Below are positions 46,919 through 60,300 of a stretch of DNA of 64,000 bases, piece by piece (position 1 is the first letter of the stretch; each line of letters starts with the position of its first letter). The notes under the pieces are model-generated. The model saw only the letters and a list, made by a program, of their open reading frames with translations. It searched no databases and was not told where the DNA came from. The translations under genes were made by a program, and so were the position numbers. This DNA comes from Melampsora larici-populina 98AG31 (lineage: Eukaryota; Basidiomycota; Pucciniomycetes; Pucciniales; Melampsoraceae), in assembly GCF_000204055.1 (NCBI RefSeq), contig NW_006768780.1, positions 1,366,622 to 1,430,621 on the forward strand. Reading direction: 5' to 3'.

Positions 46919-47976
46919 TCAACAAGGACCGGAGAATACGGGAAGATTCAACATCACATCCAGTCGAAGGAAACCGACGCTCAACATCTTCAAAGGCAAT
47001 TGAAGGAAATGAAATCTGATCAGTTATTTCCAAGCCTTCAAAACCTCTCGTCTTCTGGATAGCATGTTATAAGATCTTTCCCCGGCTCGTGATATATTGC
47101 TATGATAAACTGTAGAGATGAAATATGTTACGCGCGATAAATAGGTAGAAGTTAGAACGCGAATGAGTTGCAAAAGTTATAGAGATATTTTTTGCTGAGC
47201 TTCGAAATCTTGCGAAATTGCAGGGTACATATGTAGATCGGACTTTGAATCCTTGTAAAAGCATCGTCCAGCCCACATTATGCTTGTATTCAAACCCTTT
47301 CGTAATCCCAGACGAGGTCTCCCACGTGCTGCCCTGCGGCTAACGCGACCTGTCCATACATCGACATCATGCCAATTAGCTTGAGGGCTTGTTCAAGCTA
47401 ATCATGCCAAGGTCCACCAGTCCTCATCCCTTGATTCCCATTCACGCTCCTTCGACGCTCATTGCAACAAGCAACACGCAACCTCTAATGTTCAACTTTA
47501 TCAACTTCCTTTCTTGAGTCAATCACTTTCCCATTTTTTTATTGAACTGGCAATACACTGACTTACCTGTCAACAGGGGATTCTGAAAAAAAACTGATAT
47601 CAGTTTCAAAAGCTTGGTGATTTTTGAATTCAATTCTTGCATTTAGGAGCGGGTTGATTGGTTTTTAGGACTGATTCTTTGTTGATTTGAGCACAAGTGA
47701 TGGTTTGACATGCAATATCATCTTTTAGTGAGTTTGATTCAATCAACTGCAAGACTTACTCTTGGTTGCTGACATGAATACACATAGAGGGACTTTGGAC
47801 CCCTCAGCATGGGGTACCAGCTCATTCAGGACCATGCCAATGTCAAGCAAATAGATCTGGTTAGTAGTTGGTATTCTGGTAAGGTACAGTCCATCTGTAA
47901 TCTAGTTTGAGCAAGACCCATTTATTGGAGTTGCTTTCAGATTCAGATGACTTTTGTGGTTCCTCGAGCATTGAGG

Positions 47977-48886
47977 ATATGCACACCCATGCTTATTTTG
48001 GAATGGGACTTTGTGGCATAACTGGGTGCACCCACAGTATGACTGCAGATGGATAGGTGATATCACAACAGCCAGTCTTGCCCCCCAGGAGGTAGTAGAG
48101 ACACACCTGTGGTGTTGAGTTCCCAAGGAGCCCAGAAAGGCACTATAGGGCACTATGGTACTTTTAAGGAAATCCCAGAGAGTCAGGCGGTGGGCAACAC
48201 CAGAAAACTCACAAAGTAAGGGATGGCACACCCCCAAGGCTATACCAATACATAGATTGGTTTACAACCATCTGTGATCTCCAATGACTTCTCAGTCCTC
48301 TTCAAATTCTCATCAGAAAAGCTTTGTTTTGAATTGAAAAAGTTCTGCTATTGATGTTTTTTGAGTGAAATTGAGTTTTTCAAAATTTCTGCTCTTCTAT
48401 CACCACATCTTGATTTCTGCTTTCATGAATGAATTTCTCTGGCTTTTCTTTTTTTTACTCCTTTTTTCCCTTTGCTACTTAGATGTAGCAGGTTCTAAAT
48501 GGAAGAGCTGTGTGTCTCACTTTTTCAATGTTACAGCCAACACGTTCACATGATAGCTGTTCTCAAAATCAAGTCATGATTTGTATACTTTTTGGCTCAC
48601 AAGGCGCGCCCACCCGCCCCTCGGTGTTTGGGCGCGCACTTGACAACAAGGGTTTCGCACCTATGTGCGGCCCCGATTTCAACATCGCGCCCACCACTGA
48701 CTGGAGAATCACATGTCGGATACTTGTCGGATATTCCCTATCCGATGGGTATGATCGGATCAACCATCAACTCTGCAATCTGCCGTGCCAACTGTCCACT
48801 CACACCAAACTTGAAATCAGCTCATTCACTTCAAAACTTCAAAACATCCATCACCCTCAAGAACCTCAAGCCGATCAAGTCAAACC
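47977..48886. other. Intergenic
   Basis: Holds a short GC-rich patch at about 48600-48700 (GGCGCGCCCACCCGCCCC) resembling the GC-rich hAT ends elsewhere in this window. I see no gene or clear terminal repeat. Confidence 0.45.
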
Positions 48887-49508
48887 ATGCCACTCTATTC
48901 ATTAACTTGTCTAGCATTACATTATCCAACTTATGCACCTTTGCGAGCATTAGTTCATACTTCTACTAGCTTGGTACATAAGAATGGAGGATTGGTTAGA
49001 AAGATTGATTATCTTGGGAAACGGAATACTACTCAAAGGATTAAAGCTAATTCAATTCAAGGTGGAGTAGATGAAGCTGAGTAAGTGATCACGTTTTCTT
49101 TTGAATTTCGAAATCATCCTTGGGTTAACTTTTTTTTGTGTTTTTCGTAGTTATTGGACCATGATGTTTGATGCAAATCCTCCAACAGTTAAAGAATTAA
49201 CAGAAAGACTAAGAGTAGATCCAAGAGTACTAAGGTCAACCAATTCCCCCCCACCAAAAAAACCAAACGATTTCCTCAACCTTCACACTATCAAAACTGA
49301 TTTTTGATTTTTTCTTTTTTTTGGATTTAGACATACAACCTTATTAGTAGGAAAAAAATTATCAGAAGTCATGAAACCTCAATGGAATTTAACTTTACAA
49401 GAATCGATAAATCTACCAAATGAAGATCTTAAACTTGAAATCCATCAACGTGCACTTGATCTTCATTCTACTAATTCTTCTAAACCTTCACCACTTTCTT
49501 TTTTCTAA
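48887..49508 (+). CDS. MRP17: Mitochondrial ribosomal protein bS6m
   Basis: Small-subunit mitoribosome protein related to bacterial S6. Three exons, 48887-49080, 49151-49234 and 49331-49508, give 151 aa, close to the yeast Mrp17 length (131 aa). The N-terminus MPLYSLTCLALHY is the first beta strand. NGGLVRKIDYLGKRNTTQRIKA, DYWTMMFDANPPTVKELTERL and VDPRVLRHTTLLVGKKL match the family pattern (G-x-V-R-x-I, then LKxDPRVIR). The second intron uses a GTCAAC donor and contains a C-run. Confidence 0.85.
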
Positions 49509-50708
49509 TCACAATCGAATCGATTCTCGAAAAACACACACACACACACTTGACGATTTAATCGATCATTGATGAAAGGTTGTTTTCAATGATTTAAAAT
49601 TCGGTTAATGATCAAGACATGGAGAAAGATATTTTAGAGAAAGATTGATCGATCAAAGGATGCGAAAGAATCTGATGTATAATAATCACCGAACCTCATG
49701 TCTTCAATGCTCATTCTGCACATATACCAACTATCTATAGCAACATGAATTCCAATATCAAGGCTTCATCTCATTGATTCTGAACAATCAAAGCACAAAA
49801 CAAATGGATAGTTGCACTTTGATTGATTGACTCTTTGGTTTTAATTTGTCATTATCAATCAATTTTTCCTTTTCTGAGAATCTGTTCTTGATAGTTCTTT
49901 TACATTGTCATACCTTGATCTGTTTGATCAAACTTTCATCTAATCTTGATCAATGACCATGAATTCCAAGTTTTACTCCAACTTTTTCTACAGAGATTAA
50001 TCTTATTGATTGATAGTTTCTACCTTGTAGCAAAACAAGTTAAGACTTCAACTGTGAAACCAGTTGATCCCTAGTCATAGGGATGAAAAACTGTTTCTTC
50101 AATTTACCACTCAACGTGAACTCTTTGAAGGTTCATTCCTTGTTCCACTCGTGGTAATAGAACATTGTAAAGGAAGAAGAATATCTTAGGGGCATATCAA
50201 AAGCTAAGTGAGATCTCTCAGGAGCTCATTGTTTACAGATCATCTCTCTTCGAATGATGAAAAAAAGTTCATGAATTTTTTTGGTTGGTAAGAGTCAGAC
50301 TGAGAGTTGAACTTGTTCTTTCAACGAGAAAAAAAACAGTAGAATCGGTTGAACTCTCGAGCAGAAAATGGATACATCATCGATTTCATCATACTTGAAT
50401 CTCTAGATTGGTTGACTTGATTTATCGATCATCAAACCATACCCATCTCTCCTGAAAAACCACTTTGAAAATCACTTTGGTGATAAGATTTAGACCGTAC
50501 TGACTAAAACCCAAAGGTTTCTACTACAAGGGAGAAGTTGAATTGAAGAACCGAGTTTCTTTAAGATCCGTCCGAAAAAAGAGATTTCTTAATGTTCAGC
50601 TACTTTTCGAGAAGCTAAAAACCCCATCAAGGTGACCAAAAGATGATCGATTGGAATATCAAGATCGATGTAAAAAAAACAATGAGTGATGAGAAACTGT
50701 TGAATAGG
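49509..50708. other. Convergent intergenic
   Basis: Short (CA)n run near 49535-49550, then AT-rich sequence. No gene seen. Confidence 0.6.
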
Positions 50709-51054
50709 TTAATAAAAACTTAAAATCATACCGAAAGGGTTTCTTGGATCTTTAGCATAAGTAGGAGCTAACCAAAACAAAGGAAAGGAAAGGCATCAGT
50801 TTTCAAAAAAGCCAAGAAAAGAAAATGATTAAATAAGACTTACAAGCCAACATTGAATTTTGAACTTTGTTGATTAAGTAAAATGTTACGGCACCACCTA
50901 GGATGAAATGACTCATTGGTTTCCATACTGGGGTTGGCCAAGCTCTTAAACCGAAGAAAGACTAATGAAAATGAAATGTTCGAAAACCCAACAAAGAATA
51001 AGTTTTGGTTTTTGGTTTTTGGTTTTTGGTTTTGTTATGAATGAAGTTTACCAT
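50709..51054 (-). CDS. ATP18: ATP synthase subunit J (Atp18)
   Basis: Small membrane subunit of mitochondrial F1Fo-ATP synthase. Three exons: 51054-51052 (only the ATG), 50961-50844 and 50767-50709, giving 59 aa, the length of yeast Atp18. The protein reads SFFGLRAWPTPVWKPM, then one membrane segment SHFILGGAVTFYLINKV, then SPTYAKDPRNPFG. All are family hallmarks. The gene is too small for ordinary frame searches. The start codon stands alone in its exon, and the first intron contains a TTTGG repeat. The last codons before TAA (MILSFY) may instead be intron if another exon exists. Confidence 0.88.
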
Positions 51055-51381
51055 TTTTTGAATTTGAATTTGTTTGAAAGAATTGGTGTTCGATTTGGAA
51101 TTGTGTTGAGGTTATGGAAGTGATTGAGAATGAGAATGAGATCGATTGAAAGAGTCAGAGTGAAGGGAAGGTCTCAGTATAAGGATCTTTCAAACGGGGT
51201 ACTTCGGAATATGCTTATATCCTACTAAGAGCTATACTTAAGTGATACTTAGAATTGGATTGATTAAAATTTAAAGAATAATCGATCGATCGACAACAGA
51301 GTTGAGTGAATATTAGCATTTTGGTCAACTTCAGCTGATTCTGTCTCTGGTTCTGGTTCAAAGTCAAGTTCAAAGTCCACC
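51055..51381. promoter_or_regulatory. Divergent promoter region, ATP18/PMT2
   Basis: 327 bp between start codons, inferred from orientation. No certain core element recognised. Confidence 0.5.
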
Positions 51382-54300
51382 ATGAAATCAGAAAAGAAAG
51401 AATACTCAAATCCATCAATCAGAAAACAACAACAGTATCCTACTTCAACTCCTCATTGGGATAAACAATTACCTCATCATCCTTCAATCAGATACGATCA
51501 AGTAAGTGATCATTCAAACCAATCAATCCATCATACCACATCAAAACTCATCCATGTTTAATTTTCAACAGTCAGTCTTTATTGAAGACTTACGAGAATT
51601 AATTCCATTAATACTTTACACGATCATAGGACTAGGTACAAGATTATATAAGATAGGAAGATCAAATACAGTGATATGGGACGAAGCTCATTTTGGAAAA
51701 TTTGGAGGGTTTTATTTAAATCAAACGTTTTATTTTGATGTTCATCCACCTTTGGCTAAGATGTTAGTAGGCTTAGCTGGTTTCTTATCGGGTTTCAATG
51801 GACAATTTGATTTTCCTTCAGGTCAACTTTATCCTTCACATGTACCTTATAGTACGATGAGAATCTTATTGGCTTTACCTGGTGTGGCTTTGGTTCCGAT
51901 TGCTTGGGCTACGGCTTTGGAATTAGGTTTTACTACTTATACTCGTCATATTGTCACTTTAATGGTTTTGGCCGGTCGGTTCAATTTTTTTAAAATCTCG
52001 GGTTTCGAATGATTGGAAGCACTGATCTATTTCGCTGCGGGAATTCTTTACATCATAGATCTTTCTTGGACTGTGATTTCTAGATTTATTTTATTGGATT
52101 CTATGTTATTGTTTTTTACTTTTACTACCGTTTATTGTCTTGCTTGTTTTCAAAACCAAAAGAAATAGTTGAGTTCTCTTTCTTCAACCCATCGAAAACC
52201 AAAAACCAAATCAAATCAAACATCAAAAATCGCGTCAAAAGTCAAACTATTCTTTAATTCTTTTGAAAATACTTATTAATCTTTCTTTGATCTTGTTTTT
52301 TTTGGGGGGGGGGGGTTTAGTCCATTTGATTTCGAATGGTGGTTTTGGCTTTCAATGACAGGTCTTTCAGTAGGATGTGTAACGAGTGTGAAATGGGTCG
52401 GATTGTTTGTCACGGCTTTAGTAGGACTTCATACAGCGGAAGAACTTTGGGAAAAGTTTGGTGATCTTGGAATGCCATATGTAGGGTTCTCAGTTTTTGA
52501 AACATTGGGATTTTCAGAAGACGGATGATGATGGCGTTTTTGTAACGAGTTCTGACTTGAGGATTGTTTTTTTTTTGGAGGCTCATAGCGAGTTTATGCT
52601 CGGCATTGGGTTGCTAGAATCGTTTGTTTGATTGGACTTCCTATGATGGTTTATATGTTATGTTTTAAGATTCATTTCCTAAGTTAGTCATCTTCTCCTT
52701 GATCGTTTATTTTCACTTTTGTTAATTGATCTTTGATTTATCCATTTCTTCACAGTTCTTAATCGTTCTGGACCAGGTGATGCTCAAATGAGTTCATTAT
52801 TTCAAGCAAATCTTTGGGGAAATGATTTTGCTCGACATCCATTGGGTTCGTACAGAAGTTTGATCTGATGATTTACTTGTGAAAGATTTTAATCATGGAT
52901 ATCTTTTTCTAGAAATCGCCGTAGGATCAAGAGTGACGTTTAAAAATATGGGATATGGTGGAGGTTTATTACATTCACATGTTCAAACGTTTCCAGTTGG
53001 ATCTCAACAACAACAAGTGACATGTTATCATTATCGTGATGTAAGTGAATCCGACCGATCTACTCTTGAAGCAAATCATAAAATCCTAAGTCAGGCCTTT
53101 GAATTGATTTCAATAGAATAATAATGAATGGATGATCACGCCACTTTTACATGAAGAACCTTATAGCGAATCCCAACCGATCCGATTTCTCAAACACGGA
53201 GATGTAGTAAGACTAGTTCACATCATGACGGGTCGAAACTTACATAGTCATGAGATCCCAGCCCCGATCACTAAAGTGAATAAAGAAGTAGCATGTTATG
53301 GGAATGCAACGATTGATGATAGTAATTCATATTGGGTAATAGAAGTGATTGATGATATTTTAAGAGGTAAAAAAGAAAGATTTCAACATATCAATACACT
53401 TTCCACTAGGTTTCGAATTCGACATTTGAATTTAGGTTGTTATCTTAAAGCTGATAATAAAGTCTTACCTCAATGGGGTTTTAAACAAGTTGAAGTGTCG
53501 TGTGATAAAAAGAATAATCCTAATGATAAACATACTTTTTGGAATGTAGAGAGTCATATGAATGGAAGATGTGAGTTGATTTTTGATTGATTATGAATCC
53601 AAGAGATTCAAGGTTTGGATTATGATTATTTTGTTTCGAAAAAAAGTGAAGATTGAAGTTTTGATGGATTTGATTTGATTTGATTTTGGTAGTACCACCT
53701 GGTGATATGAAAGTGATGAAATCACCATTCTTACATGATTTTTGGCATTTGAATATAGCTATGATGACTTCGAATAATGCATTGATACCAGATCCAGATA
53801 AACAAGATGCGATTGCTTCACATCCGTTTGAATGGCCATTTCTTTATACTGGGATGAGAATGAATGGTTGGTTTGAGAATGGGATTAAGTTTTATTTGAT
53901 TGGAAATCCGATTACGTGGTGGACTTCTTCTTTTTCTTTATTGGTTTATTCTGTTGGATTGGTTTGGTATTTGGCAAGGTTCAAGAGACAGTTTAATGAT
54001 CTTAGTTTGGCTCAATGGGATCAATTTATTTGGGTTGGCAAAGTCGGTCTTGGTGGTTGGTTATTACATTATTGTAAGTTTTGGGTTTTTTCTTCTTTGG
54101 ATTCATTTTGATTTGATTATGATTTTAAATTGACTAATGAAGTTTTTCATTTCTTGACAAAACCAACCCCCCCCCCAAAAAATTATTAGTACCATTCTTA
54201 TTTATGGGTAGAGTGACTTATTTACATCATTATTTACCTACTCTATGGTTTGCGATCATTACCTGTGGATTATGTTTTGATCATTTTATCTTTAGATCTA

Positions 54301-54563
54301 AAACCATCAAACCGATTCATAAGAAAATTATTTTTTATTTGATGGCTAGTTTGATTACTTTTACTGGGATTTGGTTCAAAGATTGTGCTTGGGGTATCGA
54401 AGGTCCTATTAATCAGTATAAAGGTAGACAATGGAGAAAGGTAATGTTCTTTTTTTTCCCCACCTTCTTGTTGTCTTGGAAAAGAGGTTTTTTTGATTTT
54501 TTTTTTTTGCTTTTTTTTGATATGTAGTCTTGGAATATTTATGATGATCATTTAGCTTTATAA
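51382..54563 (+). CDS. PMT2: Protein O-mannosyltransferase, PMT2 subfamily
   Basis: ER multi-spanning enzyme that moves mannose from dolichyl-phosphate-mannose to Ser/Thr of secretory proteins. Eleven exons close in frame to 754 aa (yeast Pmt2: 759): 51382-51501, 51572-51974, 52020-52167, 52321-52480, 52589-52682, 52756-52845, 52913-53040, 53117-53570, 53693-54073, 54190-54440 and 54528-54563. Landmarks are [21 protein letters not shown] (with the catalytic Asp-Glu pair), [42 protein letters not shown] and [18 protein letters not shown]-domain repeats follow ([13 protein letters not shown], then [12 protein letters not shown]), and then the C-terminal membrane part. Exon 3 could start at 52059 instead. 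Intron 3 has a 12-G run before its acceptor. Confidence 0.93.
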
Positions 54564-55703
54564 TAAAATTAAAAAGAGTTCATCCGATTGATGAAACAAA
54601 TTAAAACTATTTTTTTCTTTAACCCACCCTACCCTTACCAATATGTATACTGATTCTTTGTTGTGATAAAATAAATCAAGTTAACTAAATTATATAAAGA
54701 TAAACCATTGAGAAAAAAAATAGATAATATAACTTATTTGTAATTTGAATAAATGTTGAAAAACATTACATAGTAAATCGACTTGGATTAATTTTATACT
54801 TTATATATATATATATAGTATGTAATTTATTAGATTTTTCTTGAAACTTTGGAAACAGGTTTTGTAATGAGAATTGAAGATTTGGAAAATGAAGTGACTG
54901 TGTGGGTTGATTGGTTTGATTTGGATACCTTTTTTATGTTAAGATTTGAAGATCTCAAATCAAGGTGGGTTGTCTTGAATGAGAAAGTCGTTAACACATT
55001 GAGAACTAGCACTGGCATGAATGATTTTGGTTGGTTTATAGTACAGTCTCTGGTTCATGATGGGTTTGAGAAATAGAAGATGTGTGAAAGTTAAACTTGT
55101 AAAGAAAGTGTTTGATGAAATTTGTTTGGTTAAGGAAACCAATCTTAAAATCTGGTATCTTATTGGAAATGGATGTGAGTCACATTAACACCACTTTTTA
55201 CCACCCTTGGGACTTCTTTCTTTAGAGGGGTTTGTGCAATTTATAGGTTTTTACCTTGGTTGACTTCTTTCAACACTCAGGGTCACAGAATTGGTTTGCT
55301 GGTTTGTTTATATTGTCTTAAGCTCATCTGATCAAGATGTTGTTTCAATACCTATTTTAAAAGCTTAGCCAGTGACCAAAAAGCTTAGTAGTAGTAAACT
55401 TGGTTGAGTGGTTTGTTTATGATCTGTCAATCAAATGTGAACTCAATACACATGAACACTTAAACAAGCAATGGGTCGAGCTTTACTAAGTTTTTCAGAT
55501 CCCTGATATTGGATGTGAGTCTTTTGGGGTTGGAAAGGTTTTGGTGGAAGACACACTGATGAATCATGCTTCATAGTATTAGGGACTATGTAGTAAAGTG
55601 TGATGACTGTTTGAAAGGATTGAAAATGTCTTGTGGTATTTGGCTAGCACATGAAGATCAAATGAGTATTTGATGTACACCTCCCCATGCCTAGGATTTG
55701 TAA

Positions 55704-55828
55704 CCATTCACCATGTCCGTGTGGTGTTTGCTCATCGACGAGCGCACACAAGTCGCCTTTGTGCCTCAAAGGCAGTCCGTGTGCGCTTGTCGTTGGGCAA
55801 CTGCCACAAGGACATGGTGATTGGGTAT
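55704..55828. repeat. Imperfect palindrome of about 125 bp
   Basis: Arms fold around the centre CCTTTGTGCCTCAAAGG (about 55766), with CACCATGTCC and GGACATGGTG near the ends. Because of the symmetry both strands encode similar frames (SPCPCGVCSSTSAH and SPCPCGSCPTTSAH). This could be a foldback element end or an extruding hairpin. Confidence 0.8.
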
Positions 55829-56293
55829 GGCACCAAAACCCGGCACTGAGATCCTCCTCACATAGGTTTCCATTAACACTCAATATGCTTGCCTATAGAA
55901 AAAGCCCCAGTACCACTGCAAAACTTGAATGATTATGTAAATCACTTGGAGGGCACTACAATTCCCTTTGAGTAGTGTATGTAATCACTCAGTTCCCGAA
56001 ACACAACCAGGGAAGAACAGTACCAGGGAAGATTTCATAGACAGGAATTTTGACATATGACTGTGAACTATCTAATGCAACATATCAACTCATGAGGACA
56101 TGGACAGTTGTAAACAAAGACTTACTTGAGAGAAAAAAAAATGATCAAGGCAATGTACAGCAACCTGTTAGGATTAGTTTGACTTGAAGTCTATGTCAAA
56201 AGCAGTGTGAAACTGGGTCTTGGTATCAATTGAGCCCAGTGATTATGGATTGTAGGTGTGGGGATGTGTACAATACAGATCATCCAGCTCCTT

Positions 56294-56298
56294 GTGAT
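56294..56298 (+). other. LTR element target duplication, left
   Basis: GTGAT, repeated at 62672-62676. Confidence 0.92.
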
Positions 56299-56464
56299 TG
56301 TTACGGGTGACGGTCTCAAGGGTCTCAGTTGCTGTGTTTCAGCCTCAGCGTGGCGGTTATCCTCACCAATCCCATGCCTTTCTTTCCATATAAATTGTAT
56401 TTAGTTTCTATGTTTTGTCCACTTTTGTTAGTTAGTTAGAAATAAAACCTTTTCCGTTCCAACA
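56299..56464 (+). repeat. 5' LTR
   Basis: TGTTACGGGTGACGG ... TTCCGTTCCAACA, with a TATAAATT box and an AATAAAA signal. GGTTATGAGCCC directly after is the candidate primer-binding site. Confidence 0.92.
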
Positions 56465-57376
56465 GGTTATGAGCCCTCCGCTCACTCGCGCACAAGAATC
56501 AGAAAACTCAGACATTGTCGCCTTTTTAGTTCCAAACTCATCTTTGTCAAATCCAGCTTCTTTATCCAATCAGTCTAAAGGTACTGCAACCTTACTCTAG
56601 AATAAACTTGTTTTTTTTGTATTCTGCCATCTTTTGTGTCACTTTGTGACTCTCGTTCTTTCGGTCAATCTTCTGTGATTGACGCCCTTGTAAATTTTTT
56701 TTCATTTTACTTGTTGTGACAAGTATCTAGTTCAAATTTTGAAGAACTCACCATGTCCAAATCCGATAACTCTCCATCTGCCGGAGCAGTTTTACTTTCA
56801 AAAGTCTTCAAACTTGATCAAGTGAAGACATTTACTCGCGATGGGTCCAACTGGGATGAATGGGACTATGATATCGTACATTTTTTGGTTTTCACACCTG
56901 GCGCCAAATTCTACCTTGATCCTTCGATGGTGACAACACACAAATCCTACGATGTGGAGAAAGCTGACTATGTAGATGGTGTTTTGAGTTGGACCATTGT
57001 CCGGTCATTAGGATTACCCATACAACACTTAGAAACTCCGGCAGCAAAGTATGCTGCTTTGAAGTCTCAATTTTCTGGTATCTCGTTTGCGGCTAGAGTA
57101 GCCAATCTCCGACAAATCATCTCGATGAAATTTGATTCAACCACTACGACTATTGATGCGCATCTAGCATTGATGAGGGACACCAGTGATTGACTTTGGA
57201 GAATCGGTCTCTCCCTGGGTGATGACACTTTGGCAATCTTGCAACTGATCAGCATGCCGGACAACTTCAAATTCCTCGAACATACATTTGAATACAAGAT
57301 CGACTCAAACAAGAAGTCTTCTATATCATCGGGTGAGATGTCTCGCGCGTTATCAGCAGCTGCTGTTTCTCTCGGA

Positions 57377-60300
57377 CAAGCCTGGCTCGCAGCGTAGTGA
57401 GAAGCGCGCAGCGCGACGGTGCGCTGTGTGCGCCGCTGCCGCTTAACTACCCGGGTAGCCAAAAACCCGGGCGCAGCGCTTTTTGTTATGAATTCGGGGC
57501 CAAATTTATTTAAACTACGCACCCGGCTACTGGAGCCGGGTCGTCAGCCACCTTTCAGTTAACCCAACTCACCCCACGCTATCTGTACCACGCCACCCAT
57601 CGATATCCATCAGATTGTCCCCCTTTCGAAATCTCTCCACAGAACCTCATCAGCGCCATTTTCCATCGAAGAGATCAAACACACAGATGTCCAAAGCCCA
57701 CCAAAGGAAACGAAGGGGCTGTTGTTATGGGAAAAGGCAAACGCACGATTCTTTTTGGAAAGTTATAAAGGTAAGCACCCCCCAATTTTTCTCACTTCAT
57801 TGACTACATACCTTATAGTTGTTAACCAGCGTATTATTTGTCTTTAATCCAATAGACCATCAAAAGTTCCAATCTTATTTCATCTTATAAACAATCTATC
57901 AAATTTCTCTATTTTTCATCGAATATCATAAATAAAAAGACTAACATGTTGACCAAACAAACCACCGTCGATTCTTTCCTGAACTCTGGATACGATACTG
58001 ATGATGCATCTGCTCCCCCAACCTCATCTGTTCTACCTCGTCGATCTTCTCGAGTCGTCACACCGGCCAGAAAAGCACCTGGGATGATAACCCCCAGTTC
58101 GGACTCTTGACAAGCTCTTGAGGACTTCAACTCGTTCCGATCCATCCGGGATGTCAGAGACGCGCACGTCCACCGACGTCGAGAGAGATCTGCCTCCTTA
58201 CCCTCACCGGGCAATGAGTTGATCCGTGTACCAGCTCAACCAGCTCGTGGTCGATCAAAGACAGTCACACGTCCCTCATCGACAGTAAGTGACTCTTGCT
58301 TTTTGTTTTGTTCATCTCATTCATGACAAACATTTTATTTTCGGTTTCATACTTCCACTAGGTCACTAGTACCTCCAACAGCCAAGGCACTGAATCGAAC
58401 AAGATAGATTCCCGTTTAAATAACTTAATTGGATCTAACCAGGTTTGTTTCGGGGCCTCACAAAGCCAAGCAAGTTTTGAGGTGAGTGGTAATGGCGATG
58501 ATGTATCACTAAGCAATGTTTCATTACTAATTTTTTGGTAAACTTCTGCTGTTCATCGAACTCATGCATAGGATCTGTCTGGACCTCCTGTGGTGGACCT
58601 GGCACAGGATTCTGACAAAGATAACGCTCGGATCCGAAAGAGAAAAAGGAATAAGCCCGCCAAACAAGAATATGATTGTCCGTTCTCATACTTTGAGCCA
58701 GGCTTCCATTGTGAAGTAAAAAAAGATGTAAGTAAAATCGTAACTTATCAATTTTATTCCATATATTTTGTTGGCTATCAAATCATGAATACATACATAG
58801 CTGATTGTTGAACTGTTTCATTAGCCTCTGGATGGACCACCACTCTCATACAAATGTCGATCGTGCGGACAGGTTGTACGAGTGAGCGCGAGCTCTCGAT
58901 CTAATCTCAAGGGTCACCGCGATGGACACAACCAGCCTGGTAAATCTGGAGCCGGGTGTCCTCGCCGTCGGCAGGCCATTGCGGCCGGAGCCAAGCTGCC
59001 TCCTACCGTGTCCGAGCTACGTGCTCAAGCTCTCAAGGATACGAACCAATCTTCCCTTGCTTCCTTTGTCAACACGGCACCGGCCTTCAACAACCAAACA
59101 CTCAACCAGTTACTTGCGGTATGGCAAGTAGCACATGCCTTGCCGTTTATCAGAATCAAAGACCCCATCCTCAAGTCAATCTTGTATTGGTTACGGCCTG
59201 ACGCCCGTGTTTTTGGTAGAAAGTGGTCCGCTGATGAGGCAAAGAGACTCTATCTCTCACTGCGTGATCAGGTGATTGATCAAGAGCTCAAAGTATGTCT
59301 TCAATTTTTCAAGTTTTTTGTCTTTGTTTCCTTTTCCTTCCTTCCCCTTGCTTTTTCCTGCCTTCCTCCTCTTCATTTTATTTTTGAGATCTTATTTGGA
59401 CCTTATTTGACTGACATTTCACTATCTCTCACTAATCTTATAGGAATTGTCTAGCAAGTTTTGCTTGATTCAGGACGTCTGGACCGTGAAGGGCAATCTT
59501 CATGCGTTCATCGGTGCATTGGTTTCCTACATCAAGGACGACTGGACATATGTAGTCCGGCATTTAAGTATGAAGGTTGTTGCATGGCATCATAGGGTTG
59601 ACTTACTTGCCGAGCCTATGGTGGCACTATTGAAAAAGAATGATTTATATAAAAAGATAAGTATATTCTTTTTATCTTTTTATCTTCCCTTTCCCGTTTT
59701 GTGTCCTGATTTTTCTTATTTTGTTTCCTTTTACATGCTAGCCAGTGTCTCTGACTCTGGAAGCAACAATTTCACAATGGCGCGTGAAATGCATCGCCAG
59801 CTTGAGATAGAAGGGCTTTACTTGGGTCATCAGCTTTCTTGGAATCCGAAAACCATGTCAATACGTTGCTTCTGCCACAAAATGGGCCTCATTGTCAAGG
59901 CGGGACTGGATGCACTTGGATTAAAACCAAGACGAATTCGACATAACCAGTTAGGTAGGTTTCCCGTTGTTGGAGTTATGGCAGTCATTGAAGAGGAAGA
60001 GGAGGTCGTGGATCTCCCCGATAATTCATCTGGAACAAAAGACCTTCAGACTGACCCGGACTGCGATGAGAGTGACAACGACAATGTCGAATCAAATCAC
60101 AGTAGTGAATCAAGCAAATCAGACTCAAACTCTGAACAAGGTGAAGACGAAGATGAGGAACAGCAAGATGAGCCTCAGAATTACAAAAACCGTAAGGCCG
60201 CTTATCTTCTAGGTGATACCTACATGAAAAAACTGACTGACAATGTAAGTCTGATATCACTATTTGTCTCATCTTATATTTATCTTTCAATCACATTAAT

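Larger units (their letters stand above)
43676..47976. repeat. Segmental duplication, copy B
   Basis: Same content and orientation as 31086-35426. The left boundary abuts modular repeat cluster 2, and the right boundary lies near 47976 where similarity stops at GAGCATTGAGGA. Confidence 0.93.
54564..56298. other. Intergenic between PMT2 and the LTR element
   Basis: AT-rich with a (TA)n run near 54805-54818 and one imperfect palindrome (separate entry). No supported gene. Confidence 0.55.

Noticed and set aside
48510..48969. Frames upstream of MRP17
   Set aside because: They overlap a GC-rich patch and the MRP17 start, in other frames, with no family match.
55644..55932. Two similar proteins on opposite strands
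   Set aside because: Explained by the imperfect palindrome.
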